The position numbers and the translations under genes were made by a program. The notes below the pieces were generated by a model. The model saw only the letters and a list, made by a program, of their open reading frames with translations, was not told the DNA's origin and made no database searches. From an uncultured Sphingomonas sp. (GTDB lineage Bacteria > Pseudomonadota > Alphaproteobacteria > Sphingomonadales > Sphingomonadaceae), in the NCBI GenBank assembly GCA_902806295.1, contig CADCWB010000241.1, positions 1-15,451 of the forward strand: a stretch of 15,451 nt of DNA. The letters run 5' to 3'. Shown here piece by piece: positions 1-7,465 of this stretch; positions within the stretch are counted from its first letter, which is position 1, and each line of letters starts with the position of its first letter.

Positions 1-83
1 GCATCTTCGTGACCATGGTGACCGATTCCATGGGGTTCCTGATCTTTCTCGGGCTCGCCACCGCGCTCGGCCTGGCCGGGTAA
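1..83 (+). CDS. mgtE: Magnesium transporter MgtE, C-terminal fragment
   Basis: This is the last 26 codons of a gene that starts upstream of the window; the reading frame begins at base 3 and ends with TAA at 81-83. The peptide is a hydrophobic helix containing VTDSMGFLIFLGLA. It matches the last transmembrane segment of MgtE-type Mg2+ channels, where a V-T-D-x-x-G-F-x-x-F-L-G-L-A pattern is typical. MgtE is an inner-membrane Mg2+ channel whose cytosolic domains sense Mg2+. Only the tail is visible, so the assignment rests on one short motif, and the cytosolic N and CBS domains cannot be checked. The next gene follows after 40 bp on the same strand and may be co-transcribed. Confidence 0.7.
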   Translation, partial: IFVTMVTDSMGFLIFLGLATALGLAG

Positions 84-123
84 GTCGTTGAACGGCCGAC
101 TGCTTTTCCGCTAGGGGAGCCCC

Positions 124-528
124 GTGCCGAAGCTTCACATGACCAAGGTGGCGGTGGGTTGCCGGACGATCGAAGCGCTCGAGAAGCGCATCGCCGGTCG
201 GGCCGCCAGCGGCGACGTGCGGGTACCGACCCGGATGCGGCCAAAGCGCATGGCGGAATTGGTCGGCGGATCGCTTTACTGGATCGTCAAGCACCGGATG
301 GTCGCTTGTCAGACGATCCTGCGCTTCGACGACCGCAGCGACGGGCGGATCGATATCGTCTGCGCGGGCGAGCTGCAGGCGATCGTGCCGGTCCCCAAGC
401 GCGGGCACCAGGGCTGGCGCTATCTGGAGGAGGATGGCGCGCCCGCGCCGGGCGACCTGGACGAGAGCGGGCTCGGCACGCTGCCGCCGCTGCTCTACGG
501 CAAGTTGAACGCCTTGGCGCTGCTCTAG
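124..528 (+). CDS. DUF1489 family protein
   Basis: This 134-residue protein starts at GTG 124, with an AGGGGAG ribosome site just upstream (about 114-119). The N-terminus (LHMTKVAVG), the central LYWIVKHRMVACQTIL segment and the PVPKRGHQGWRYLE segment match the DUF1489 family, which is conserved in Alphaproteobacteria and has no established function. The length is normal for the family. There is no signal peptide or membrane segment, so it is probably cytosolic. It lies 40 bp after the mgtE tail on the same strand. Its stop is convergent with the next gene: a single CTAG at 525-528 supplies TAG on both strands, giving a 4-bp tail-to-tail overlap. The family call is firm; the function is unknown. 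Confidence 0.85.
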   Translation: MPKLHMTKVAVGCRTIEALEKRIAGRAASGDVRVPTRMRPKRMAELVGGSLYWIVKHRMVACQTILRFDDRSDGRIDIVCAGELQAIVPVPKRGHQGWRYLEEDGAPAPGDLDESGLGTLPPLLYGKLNALALL

Positions 529-1229
529 CGCTTGGCCGCGCAGCCGCTGACGTTAGCGGAGCCGAGCAGTTTCACGGTGCAGGCGGGGTTGCCGGCGACG
601 GTCACCTGCGCAACGCCGGCGGCATCGACCCGGGCGGTGTCGCTCAAGCTAGCGGTCAGCTGGGCGGGTCCTTCGGCGCTGAGCAGGCCGTCGCGGGCCC
701 GCAGTGCAGAGGCGTCGAGACTGCTGGCACCGCGGACGATGGCGGTCAGCTTGAGCGCCTTGCCGGCCACCCGCGAGGTGACCGTACCGGACAGGGCAAC
801 CACCAGCCGGTCGGCGTGAACGTCGCCGATGTCGGCCCGGCCGGCGCCCTGGGCCGAGAGCTCGAAGGTCAAACCGCGCACCTTGTCGATGCTGAGGGTG
901 CCGGCGCCGTTCAGGCTGGCGAGGGTGAGATCATGGGTGCCGACGACGAGCTCCACCGGCTCCTGCGCCTGGTTGGGATAGCCGCTCCAGGCGGACTGAT
1001 CGCGGCGGATGGTGAGCGTGCGGCCCTCGACGCGAACGCTGATCCCGTCGAGCGCACGAGTGCTGCCGGTAGCACGGGCGAAGGGGGCAACCCCGGTACT
1101 CAGCCGAACCGAGTAAGGCCCATCGACCCGGATCCGGTCGAAGCTGGTGACCGTATAATTGCGCTGCGCCGCGCTCGCGGGAGCGGCGAGGCTGAGCAGG
1201 ACGGCGGCGGCGAGGATCGGGCGAGTCAT
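525..1229 (-). CDS. Secreted GIN domain (DUF2807) protein, diverged paralogue
   Basis: This 234-residue protein has a clear signal peptide (residues 1-20, ending APASA, cleavage near A20-A21). The mature part opens with RNYTVTSFDRIRVDGPYSV, the typical start of a head-GIN/DUF2807 right-handed beta-helix domain. It is a paralogue of the gene just upstream: both share the R-N-Y-x-V-x-x-F-D-x-I-x-V-x-G-P-Y opening and a C-terminal Cys pair (C217 and C230 here). The glycine-rich rungs are degenerate here (NGAG, AQGAG, LSGT, RGAS) instead of AGSGN. Having a signal peptidase I site rather than a lipobox, it is probably periplasmic or extracellular. The ATG at 1229 has a weak ribosome site. A 36-bp gap follows the upstream gene, so the two are probably one operon. 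The molecular function of GIN domains is not established. Confidence 0.82.
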   Translation of the reverse strand: MTRPILAAAVLLSLAAPASAAQRNYTVTSFDRIRVDGPYSVRLSTGVAPFARATGSTRALDGISVRVEGRTLTIRRDQSAWSGYPNQAQEPVELVVGTHDLTLASLNGAGTLSIDKVRGLTFELSAQGAGRADIGDVHADRLVVALSGTVTSRVAGKALKLTAIVRGASSLDASALRARDGLLSAEGPAQLTASLSDTARVDAAGVAQVTVAGNPACTVKLLGSANVSGCAAKR

Positions 1230-1265
1230 GCCCCATGCTATCGCCGCTGCATGGTTAACAGCTCC

Positions 1266-1994
1266 TCAAGAGCAGGAGACGTTGCCGATCCCGGCCTTGC
1301 TGACGTTGCACTTGGCGCCGCCGGTCACGGTCACGTTGCCGGACCCGGCAATGTCGACGTCCGCGGTGGAGCGAGCCTGTCCTTCGATGTTGCCGCTGCC
1401 GGCGATTTCCACCTGCAGCCGGTCCGCCGCGATGCCGCCGGCTTTGATGTTGCCGCTGCCGGCGATCTCGTAGTGGGCCTGGGTAGCGCGGCCGCGGCCC
1501 TGGACGTTGCCGCTGCCGGCGATTTCCAGCGCCAGGTCACTGACCTGGACGTCGGCCAGGCGCAGCTCGCCCGAGCCGGCAACCGAGCCGCTGAAGCGCT
1601 GGCCGGCCACCTTGCCGACCGAGAGATTGCCGGAGCCCGCAGTGGCGGCCGACACAAGATGGGGCACGCTGACGGCGAAACGCACTTCCTCACCACGGCG
1701 GGAGGACCAACTCCAGTTCATGCCCTTTTCCTTGCGCGGGTGGATCTTGAGCGTGCCATTCTCGACCTCGACCACAGTCCGGTCGAGGATATTGGATCCG
1801 CCCCGCGCCTGGACGGCCGGCTGTCCACCGGTAGTGATGGTCACCTGATAGGGACCGGCCACCTCAATCTTGTCGAAGGCGGCAACCGGGTAGTTGCGGC
1901 TGGTCGCCGGACCGGTTTCCTGTGCCTCGCTTGCGCTGCAGGCGGAAAGGCCGAAGGCGGCTGCGCCGACGGCAAGCCATGATGAGGCACGCAT
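1266..1994 (-). CDS. GIN domain (DUF2807) lipoprotein with AGSGN repeats
   Basis: I take the ATG at 1994, giving 242 residues, because GGGAG sits about 8 nt upstream and because this start places a lipoprotein signal peptide at the N-terminus (lipobox L16-S17-A18-C19). A longer in-frame start at 2051 would bury the signal. After Cys19 comes a short linker, then NYPVAAFDKIEVAGPYQV, the opening of a head-GIN/DUF2807 domain. AGSG motifs recur at residues 119, 139, 159, 178, 198 and 216, a period of about 20 that fits stacked rungs of a beta-helix. The C-terminus carries C229 and C241, which may form a disulfide. It is a predicted membrane-anchored envelope protein of unknown role. It is followed by a diverged paralogue on the same strand. 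Confidence 0.85.
   Translation of the reverse strand: MRASSWLAVGAAAFGLSACSASEAQETGPATSRNYPVAAFDKIEVAGPYQVTITTGGQPAVQARGGSNILDRTVVEVENGTLKIHPRKEKGMNWSWSSRRGEEVRFAVSVPHLVSAATAGSGNLSVGKVAGQRFSGSVAGSGELRLADVQVSDLALEIAGSGNVQGRGRATQAHYEIAGSGNIKAGGIAADRLQVEIAGSGNIEGQARSTADVDIAGSGNVTVTGGAKCNVSKAGIGNVSCS
1338..1640 (-). repeat. In-gene degenerate 60-bp repeats encoding AGSG(N/E) rungs
   Basis: Six copies of an AGSG-encoding unit are spaced about 54-60 bp apart inside the GIN lipoprotein gene. The nucleotide repeat is strongest at 1386-1406 and 1446-1466, where a 21-bp stretch is identical at exactly 60-bp spacing; a third copy of its 17-bp core lies at 1507-1523. This is a coding repeat (one beta-helix rung per unit), not an intergenic element. 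Such identity could allow loss or gain of rungs by recombination. Confidence 0.8.
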
Positions 1995-2022
1995 AAGGTC
2001 GTCTCCCTGCTGTCTTACCAGA

Positions 2023-2051
2023 ACAATACACCAGGGTGACCCGGTGAGCAA
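2023..2051 (-). promoter_or_regulatory. Candidate sigma70-type promoter for the GIN operon
   Basis: On the minus strand TTGCTC (2051-2046) is followed after 17 bp by TATTGT (2028-2023). Transcription would start near 2016, about 22 nt before the ATG at 1994. The match to TTGACA/TATAAT is partial (3 and 4 of 6), but the spacing and position are right. This is an inference from pattern only. Confidence 0.4.
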
Positions 2052-2102
2052 GGCCCGGCCGCTTCGTTGGTCGAACAGTGCGCGCCGTCGGTGGACATGG
2101 AA

Positions 2103-2130
2103 AGGGCGCCCCCAAGTGCGGGGACGCCCT
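2103..2130 (-). terminator. Hairpin downstream of carD
   Basis: AGGGCG (2103-2108) pairs with CGCCCT (2125-2130); the helix continues with C/G pairs after one mismatch and has a loop of about 6 nt. It lies 25 bp after the carD stop. On the minus strand it is followed by only a short T run (TTT then CC), so it is a plausible but weak intrinsic terminator. It also separates carD from the GIN promoter. Confidence 0.5.
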
Positions 2131-2155
2131 GTTCGTTCCAGCGAAGTGAAGCCGC

Positions 2156-2695
2156 TTACTCGGCCTCTTCCTTCACCGACTTCTGGTGCACCACGGCAGC
2201 CTTGTTCAGGATGTCGAGGATTTTGGCGAGCGCCGCCTTCTCATCGGTCTCTTCCATCGCGCCAAGCTCACGTGCCAGGCGTGACGAGGCAGCCTCAAAG
2301 ATCTGCCGCTCCGAATAGCTCTGCTCGGGCGCATCGTCCGGGCGGAACAGGTCGCGGGTCACCTCGGCGATCGAGGACAGGTCGCCCGAATTGATCTTCG
2401 CCTCATATTCCTGGGCCCGGCGCGACCACATGGTGCGCTTGACCTTGGGCTTGCCCTTCAGCGTCTCGAGCGCCGCCGTCATCGTCTTGTCGCTCGACAG
2501 TTTGCGCATGCCGACCGAGTCCGCCTTGTTGACGGGCACGCGGAGCGTCATGCGCTCCTTTTCAAACCGCAGAACGTAAAGGTCGAGGCGGGTGCCCGCG
2601 ATTTCCGTGCTCTGCAGTTCGACCACGCGGCCGACACCATGCTTGGGGTAGACAACATAATCGCCAACGTCGAAGCTAAGCGCCTTCGCTGCCAT
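2156..2695 (-). CDS. carD: CarD family transcriptional regulator
   Basis: This 179-residue protein opens with FDVGDYVVYPKHGVGRV, the hallmark of the CarD/CdnL/TRCF RNA polymerase-interacting domain (about residues 8-65). It continues with an ERMTLRVPVNKADSVGMRKL segment and an alpha-helical C-terminal domain containing MWSRRAQEYEAKINSGD, typical of bacterial CarD/CdnL. Family members bind the RNA polymerase beta subunit and stabilise the open promoter complex, notably at rRNA promoters. The length is close to the family norm. The ATG at 2695 has purine-rich AAGGA and GGGAAGG stretches upstream. It ends in an acidic tail (VKEEAE). A hairpin follows the gene. The gene upstream on the same strand is dinB, 163 bp away, so carD probably has its own promoter. 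Confidence 0.95.
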   Translation of the reverse strand: MAAKALSFDVGDYVVYPKHGVGRVVELQSTEIAGTRLDLYVLRFEKERMTLRVPVNKADSVGMRKLSSDKTMTAALETLKGKPKVKRTMWSRRAQEYEAKINSGDLSSIAEVTRDLFRPDDAPEQSYSERQIFEAASSRLARELGAMEETDEKAALAKILDILNKAAVVHQKSVKEEAE

Positions 2696-2858
2696 TCCTT
2701 GACCTTCCCTTATGTATGAGGTGAGAGCGGCACGTGCAGTCCGGTGCCCCCAAGTCGACCGGCGGTCGTGGCTCTTCCTCGTGAAGCATTCCTGCTAAGT
2801 GTCAGGTCGCGGCAGAGGGCAGCAACCTTTCTGTCATCAGTCTATAACACGAACGGAA
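2696..2858 (-). other. Intergenic region upstream of carD
   Basis: These 163 bp separate the dinB stop from the carD start and should hold the carD promoter, but I see no convincing -35/-10 pair. Two short palindromes are visible: GCACGTGC at about 2730-2737, and CGACCG-g-CGGTCG at 2756-2768. Either could be an operator or chance in GC-rich DNA. No supported small ORF was found. Confidence 0.3.
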
Positions 2859-3980
2859 TCAAATCTCCAGTCCCAGCTGGGTCGGAGCCGTGCCGTTAAC
2901 CTCGATTAGAGCTGACAATCCAAGGCCAAGCAGGCGCACGCCCTTTGGTACGGGTAGCAGACGGTCGAGCAGGACATGTCCGGCTGCGGCGAAGCTGGCG
3001 TAGTCGGCGACCGGCACGGCGAAGCTCTGAGCACGGGTGATCAGCTGAAAATCGGCGTATTTCAGCTTGAGCGTCACGGTTCCGCCAGCAGTGCGGTGAC
3101 GTTCGATCCGGTCCCACGCGAGGCCGGCGACCCGGTCCAGCTCGGCCCGCAATTCTTCGGGCTCGATCAGATCCTGGTTAAAGGTCCGCTCGGCACTGAC
3201 CGACTTGGCGCGCCGGCTGGAGCGGACCGGGCGCTCGTCGATCCCCCGACAGATGCGCCAGTACCAGTCGCCCGAGCTGCCGAACCGGCCCTGCAGCTCG
3301 GCCAAGCTCAGCGCCTGCAGGTCGGCCCCGGTAAGGATCCCGAGCTTCTCCAGCTTGGCGGCGGTGACCGGGCCGATGCCATGGAAGCGGCCGACTGGCA
3401 GCGAGGCGATGTAGGGTGCGGCCTTGTTCGGCGGGATCACGCACAGACCGTCAGGCTTGTTCTGGTCGGAAGCGAGCTTAGCGACGAACTTGCAATAGGA
3501 TACTCCGGACGAGGCGGTGAGCTTCGTCTCTTCCCGGATGCGATGGCGAATCTGCTCCGCGATCGAGCGGGCGGAGCCGAGCGCATGGCGATCCTCGGTC
3601 ACGTCGAGATAGGCCTCGTCGAGGCTGAGCGGCTCGATCAAGTCGGTGTAGTCGGCGAAGATGGCGCGGATCTGCTGGCTGACTTCGCGATAGGCATCAA
3701 AGCGCGGCTTGACGAACAGCAGGTCGGGACAGCGGCGTTTGGCAGTGACCGAGGGCATCGCCGAACGGACGCCGAACACCCGCGCCTCGTAGCTGGCGGC
3801 CGCGACCACCCCGCGGTGGCCGCCGCCGACCGCCACCGGCTTGCCCCGAAGGTCTGGGTTGTCGCGCTGCTCCACGCTCGCATAAAACGCGTCCATGTCG
3901 ATGTGGATGATCTTCCGGAGCGGACTCGGCGCTGACGCGTTCACGACCCGTTCTCTAGCTTGGCTTGGGCGTGGAGTCAT
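2859..3980 (-). CDS. dinB: DNA polymerase IV (Y-family translesion polymerase)
   Basis: This 373-residue Y-family polymerase copies past damaged bases at low fidelity. The palm/finger motifs are intact: IIHIDMDAFYASVEQRD with catalytic D28 and the steric-gate residue Y33, YEARVFGVRSAMP, and SLDEAYLD with catalytic D121 and E122. The thumb HhH region contains FHGIGPVTAAKLEKLGI, and the little-finger domain follows. The protein ends in QLGLEI, a recognisable sliding-clamp binding motif. The ATG at 3980 lacks a good ribosome site; a GTG at 3944 (after a GAGAACGG stretch) would remove 12 residues and still leave the polymerase core complete, so the start is uncertain. Its 5' end is divergent from sucC, 36 bp away. 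No LexA box was recognised, and no imuB or dnaE2 partner is adjacent. Confidence 0.95.
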   Translation of the reverse strand: MTPRPSQARERVVNASAPSPLRKIIHIDMDAFYASVEQRDNPDLRGKPVAVGGGHRGVVAAASYEARVFGVRSAMPSVTAKRRCPDLLFVKPRFDAYREVSQQIRAIFADYTDLIEPLSLDEAYLDVTEDRHALGSARSIAEQIRHRIREETKLTASSGVSYCKFVAKLASDQNKPDGLCVIPPNKAAPYIASLPVGRFHGIGPVTAAKLEKLGILTGADLQALSLAELQGRFGSSGDWYWRICRGIDERPVRSSRRAKSVSAERTFNQDLIEPEELRAELDRVAGLAWDRIERHRTAGGTVTLKLKYADFQLITRAQSFAVPVADYASFAAAGHVLLDRLLPVPKGVRLLGLGLSALIEVNGTAPTQLGLEI

Positions 3981-3988
3981 GCTTTAGG
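3960..3988 (+). promoter_or_regulatory. Candidate promoter for the sucC-etf cluster
   Basis: TTGGCT (3960-3965) is followed after 17 bp by TTTAGG (3983-3988), giving a predicted start near 3995 and a leader of about 22 nt. The match to sigma70 consensus is modest. The site overlaps the first codons of dinB as called from 3980. Pattern-based inference only. Confidence 0.3.
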
Positions 3989-4016
3989 ACCGCGCAAACC
4001 CGCATCAGGAAAACCC

Positions 4017-5216
<1,200 letters not shown>

Positions 5217-5240
5217 CCAGTTCTGTGCTAGGAGCGTGAC

Positions 5241-5483
5241 GTGGCTAGCAATGTTGAAAACCTGATGCTCGAGCATCTCAAGCGCTTTCAGTCGACGCTT
5301 GAGCGCATCGAACGCAAACAAGACGAGATGACCGCGCGCCTTGCCAATCTGGAAGGGTCGGTCGCGTCGATCATGCAGCACCTTGCCCACCTTGCCGGTG
5401 CGGATGCGGCACAACAGACGGCCATCGATAACATCAACATGCGGCTGGACCGCATCGAACGGCGCTTGGAACTCACGCACTGA
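5241..5483 (+). CDS. Small coiled-coil protein of unknown function
   Basis: This 80-residue protein starts at GTG 5241 with a strong AGGAG about 6 nt upstream. It is rich in Leu, Ile, Arg, Glu and Gln with heptad-like spacing (LEHLKRFQSTLERIERKQ and later INMRLDRIERRLEL), so it should form one or two amphipathic helices that dimerise as a coiled coil. There is no signal peptide or membrane segment and no Cys. Similar short LDRIERRLEL-type proteins are widespread hypotheticals in Alphaproteobacteria, but I know of no assigned function. It sits 24 bp after sucC and 37 bp before etfB on the same strand, which suggests one transcript. Whether it acts on these metabolic enzymes is unknown. Confidence 0.8.
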   Translation: MASNVENLMLEHLKRFQSTLERIERKQDEMTARLANLEGSVASIMQHLAHLAGADAAQQTAIDNINMRLDRIERRLELTH

Positions 5484-5520
5484 CCAGAGCGCTGATCCAA
5501 GCCAATCAAGAGGGTTCCCA

Positions 5521-6270
5521 ATGAAAGTGCTCGTCGCCGTCAAGCGGGTGATCGATTATAATGTGAAGCCGCGGGTGAAGATGGACGGCACGGGCGTCGA
5601 TCTTGCCAACGTCAAGATGAGCATGAACCCCTTCGACGAGATCGCGGTCGAGGAGGCGATCCGGCTCAAGGAGAAGGGCGCCGCGACCGAGACTGTGGTC
5701 GTCTCGATCGGACCGGCCAAGGCGCAGGAGACGTTGCGCACCGCGTTGGCGATGGGCGCCGACCGCGCGATCCTGGTGACCAGCGAAACGGACGTGGAGC
5801 CGCTGGCGGTGGCCAAGATCCTGGCCAAGATCGCCGAGGAAGAGCAGCCCGGGCTCGTGCTGCTCGGCAAGCAGGCAATCGACGATGACTCGAGCCAGGT
5901 CGGCCAGATGCTCGGCGCGCTGCTCGGCTGGGGCCAGGGCACGTTCGCGTCCAAGGTCGAGATTGCCGGCGACACGGTCAACGTGACTCGCGAGGTTGAC
6001 GGCGGGCTGGAGACGGTGGCGCTCAAGTCACCGGCGATCGTCACGGCCGACCTGCGCCTGAACGAGCCGCGATATGCCAGCTTGCCCAACATCATGAAGG
6101 CCAAGTCCAAACCGCTCGCGCAGAAGACTGCTGCCGATTACGGCATCGACGTAGCGCCTCGGCTCGAGACGCTGAAAGTGGTGGAGCCGTCCAAGCGCCA
6201 GGCCGGCGCCAAGGTCGGCAGCGTCGATGAACTGGTCGCCAAGCTGAAGTCGCTGGGAGTGGTCGCATGA
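5521..6270 (+). CDS. etfB: Electron transfer flavoprotein subunit beta
   Basis: This is the 249-residue beta subunit of the soluble ETF heterodimer, which takes electrons from acyl-CoA and other flavin dehydrogenases and passes them to ETF:quinone oxidoreductase. The start at 5521 has AAGAGGG upstream and gives the standard MKVLVAVKRVIDYNVKPR N-terminus. The MNPFDEIAVEEAIRLKE and GKQAIDDDSSQVGQMLGALL segments form the AMP-binding part. The signature ADLRLNEPRYASLPNIMKAK (about 176-195) contains the partner-recognition leucine L188 and the adjacent lysine cluster. It overlaps etfA by 4 bp (ATGA at 6267-6270), a standard arrangement for coupled synthesis of the two subunits. Confidence 0.97.
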   Translation: MKVLVAVKRVIDYNVKPRVKMDGTGVDLANVKMSMNPFDEIAVEEAIRLKEKGAATETVVVSIGPAKAQETLRTALAMGADRAILVTSETDVEPLAVAKILAKIAEEEQPGLVLLGKQAIDDDSSQVGQMLGALLGWGQGTFASKVEIAGDTVNVTREVDGGLETVALKSPAIVTADLRLNEPRYASLPNIMKAKSKPLAQKTAADYGIDVAPRLETLKVVEPSKRQAGAKVGSVDELVAKLKSLGVVA

Positions 6271-7199
6271 AGATATTGGTACTGGGTGAGCACCACGAAG
6301 GCGCGGTCAAGGATTCCACGCTGGCGACGCTGGGTGCGGCGGCCAAGCTCGGCGGCGAAACTCACCTGCTGCTGATCGGCTCGGACGCGCAGGGCGCAAG
6401 CGCCGATGCAGCCGCGATCGGTGGAGTCAGCAAGGTGTTGGTCGCTGCGGATGCGGCACTGGATCATGAACTGGCCGAGAGCGTCGCCCCGCTGCTCGCG
6501 CAGCTGATGGAGAGCTACGACGTGCTGCTGGCCAGCTCCACCACGACCGGTCGCAATGTCGCGCCCCGCGTAGCCGCCATGCTGGACGTCATGCAGATCA
6601 GCGACATCGTCGGGGTCGAGGGCGACGACACGTTCCAACGTCCGATCTATGCCGGCAACGCGATCGCCACCGTGCGGTCGAAGGACGCCAAGAAGGTCAT
6701 CACCGTGCGCGGCACGGCCTTCACCAAGGCCGAGCGGGGCGGCGGATCGGCGGCGGTCGAGAGTGTGGAGGCCGGCGCTGCGAACGGTTTGTCGAGCTTC
6801 GTCTCGATGGACGCTAGCGAAAGCGAGCGGCCGGAACTGACCAGCGCCAAGATCATCGTGTCCGGTGGCCGTGCGCTCGGCTCGGGCGACGCGTTCCATC
6901 AATATATCGAGCCGCTCGCCGACAAGCTCGGCGCCGCCGTCGGCGCCAGCCGCGCGGCGGTGGACGCCGGCTATGTTCCCAACGATTATCAGGTCGGCCA
7001 GACCGGCAAGATTGTCGCCCCCGAACTGTACATCGCGATCGGCATTTCCGGCGCGATCCAGCATCTGGCCGGCATGAAGGACAGCAAGGTCATCGTCGCC
7101 ATCAACAAGGACGAGGAAGCACCGATCTTTCAGGTGGCCGACGTCGGCCTCGTCGGCGACCTGTTCAAGCTGGTGCCGGAGCTGACGGAGAAGCTGTAG
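6267..7199 (+). CDS. etfA: Electron transfer flavoprotein subunit alpha
   Basis: This 310-residue ETF alpha subunit provides most of the FAD site. The N-terminal Rossmann-like domain starts MKILVLGEHHEGAVKD. The C-terminal FAD domain contains SGGRALGSGD (about 199-208), YQVGQTGKIV, and the alpha-subunit signature LYIAIGISGAIQHLAGMKDS continuing to VIVAIN (254-280). The gene begins inside etfB (ATGA overlap), and no ribosome site beyond the coupled one is needed. The length and all recognisable motifs are normal. A dehydrogenase gene such as 3-hydroxybutyryl-CoA dehydrogenase, often found after etfA in related genomes, is not present here; a small membrane protein gene follows after 95 bp. Confidence 0.97.
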   Translation: MKILVLGEHHEGAVKDSTLATLGAAAKLGGETHLLLIGSDAQGASADAAAIGGVSKVLVAADAALDHELAESVAPLLAQLMESYDVLLASSTTTGRNVAPRVAAMLDVMQISDIVGVEGDDTFQRPIYAGNAIATVRSKDAKKVITVRGTAFTKAERGGGSAAVESVEAGAANGLSSFVSMDASESERPELTSAKIIVSGGRALGSGDAFHQYIEPLADKLGAAVGASRAAVDAGYVPNDYQVGQTGKIVAPELYIAIGISGAIQHLAGMKDSKVIVAINKDEEAPIFQVADVGLVGDLFKLVPELTEKL

Positions 7200-7294
7200 A
7201 TCGCTGCTTGCCGAGGCGGAGTAGCGGTCTATCGATGGATTGCAGACGCCCAGCGTCGTTCATGCTCCTTCGATTTGCATCGGGAGGAGACAGC

Positions 7295-7465
7295 ATGAAC
7301 AAGGAAGCGATCTTGAACTTCGTAGCTGCTGCGCTATTTGCCCTGTCGGGGAGCATCGATCTGCTGCAAGGAGAAGCGTTCGATCTCGGATCAGGCCTGG
7401 CCTATCTCGTCGCAGCAATCTTTGTGTTTGTCGGCTTCAGGGCGATGAGCAAGCAGCCGAGCTAA
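7295..7465 (+). CDS. Small two-helix membrane protein, hypothetical
   Basis: This is a 56-residue product. The ATG at 7295 is preceded by a strong GGGAGGAGA ribosome site (7282-7290), which decides the start over the longer open frame from 7208. Two hydrophobic segments are predicted (about residues 6-24, and 32-50, which includes LAYLVAAIFVFVGF), separated by a short polar turn with acidic residues and followed by a basic tail (MSKQPS). I do not recognise the family. It is probably an inner-membrane protein. Its stop overlaps the convergent deacetylase gene by 4 bp (CTAA at 7462-7465). The strong ribosome site and membrane topology make it more than a chance ORF. Confidence 0.7.
   Translation: MNKEAILNFVAAALFALSGSIDLLQGEAFDLGSGLAYLVAAIFVFVGFRAMSKQPS

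Noticed and set aside
1338..1640. Possible CRISPR or minisatellite array
   Set aside because: The regular 60-bp spacing comes from AGSG-encoding rungs in an intact coding frame; the intervals are coding and related, not unique spacers.
159..1982. 607-codon plus-strand open frame
   Set aside because: It runs antisense to both GIN genes and across the DUF1489 gene in another frame, and its Gly/Ala/Arg-rich composition is typical of shadow frames in GC-rich DNA. The minus-strand GIN proteins have signal peptides and family motifs.
1995..2051. Upstream start (2051) for the GIN lipoprotein
   Set aside because: It would put 19 extra residues before a clean lipoprotein signal peptide and would start within the candidate promoter; the ATG at 1994 has a good ribosome site.
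2700..2790. Possible small minus-strand ORF upstream of carD (from about 2788)
   Set aside because: The ribosome site is badly spaced, the translation has no recognisable features, and it runs out of frame into carD.
2976..3935. 319-codon plus-strand open frame
   Set aside because: It is antisense to dinB, whose catalytic motifs are intact; the translation shows no domain features.
7245..7257. GACGC-cca-GCGTC hairpin after etfA as a terminator
   Set aside because: It has only a 5-bp stem with no T run after it, so I do not call it as a terminator.
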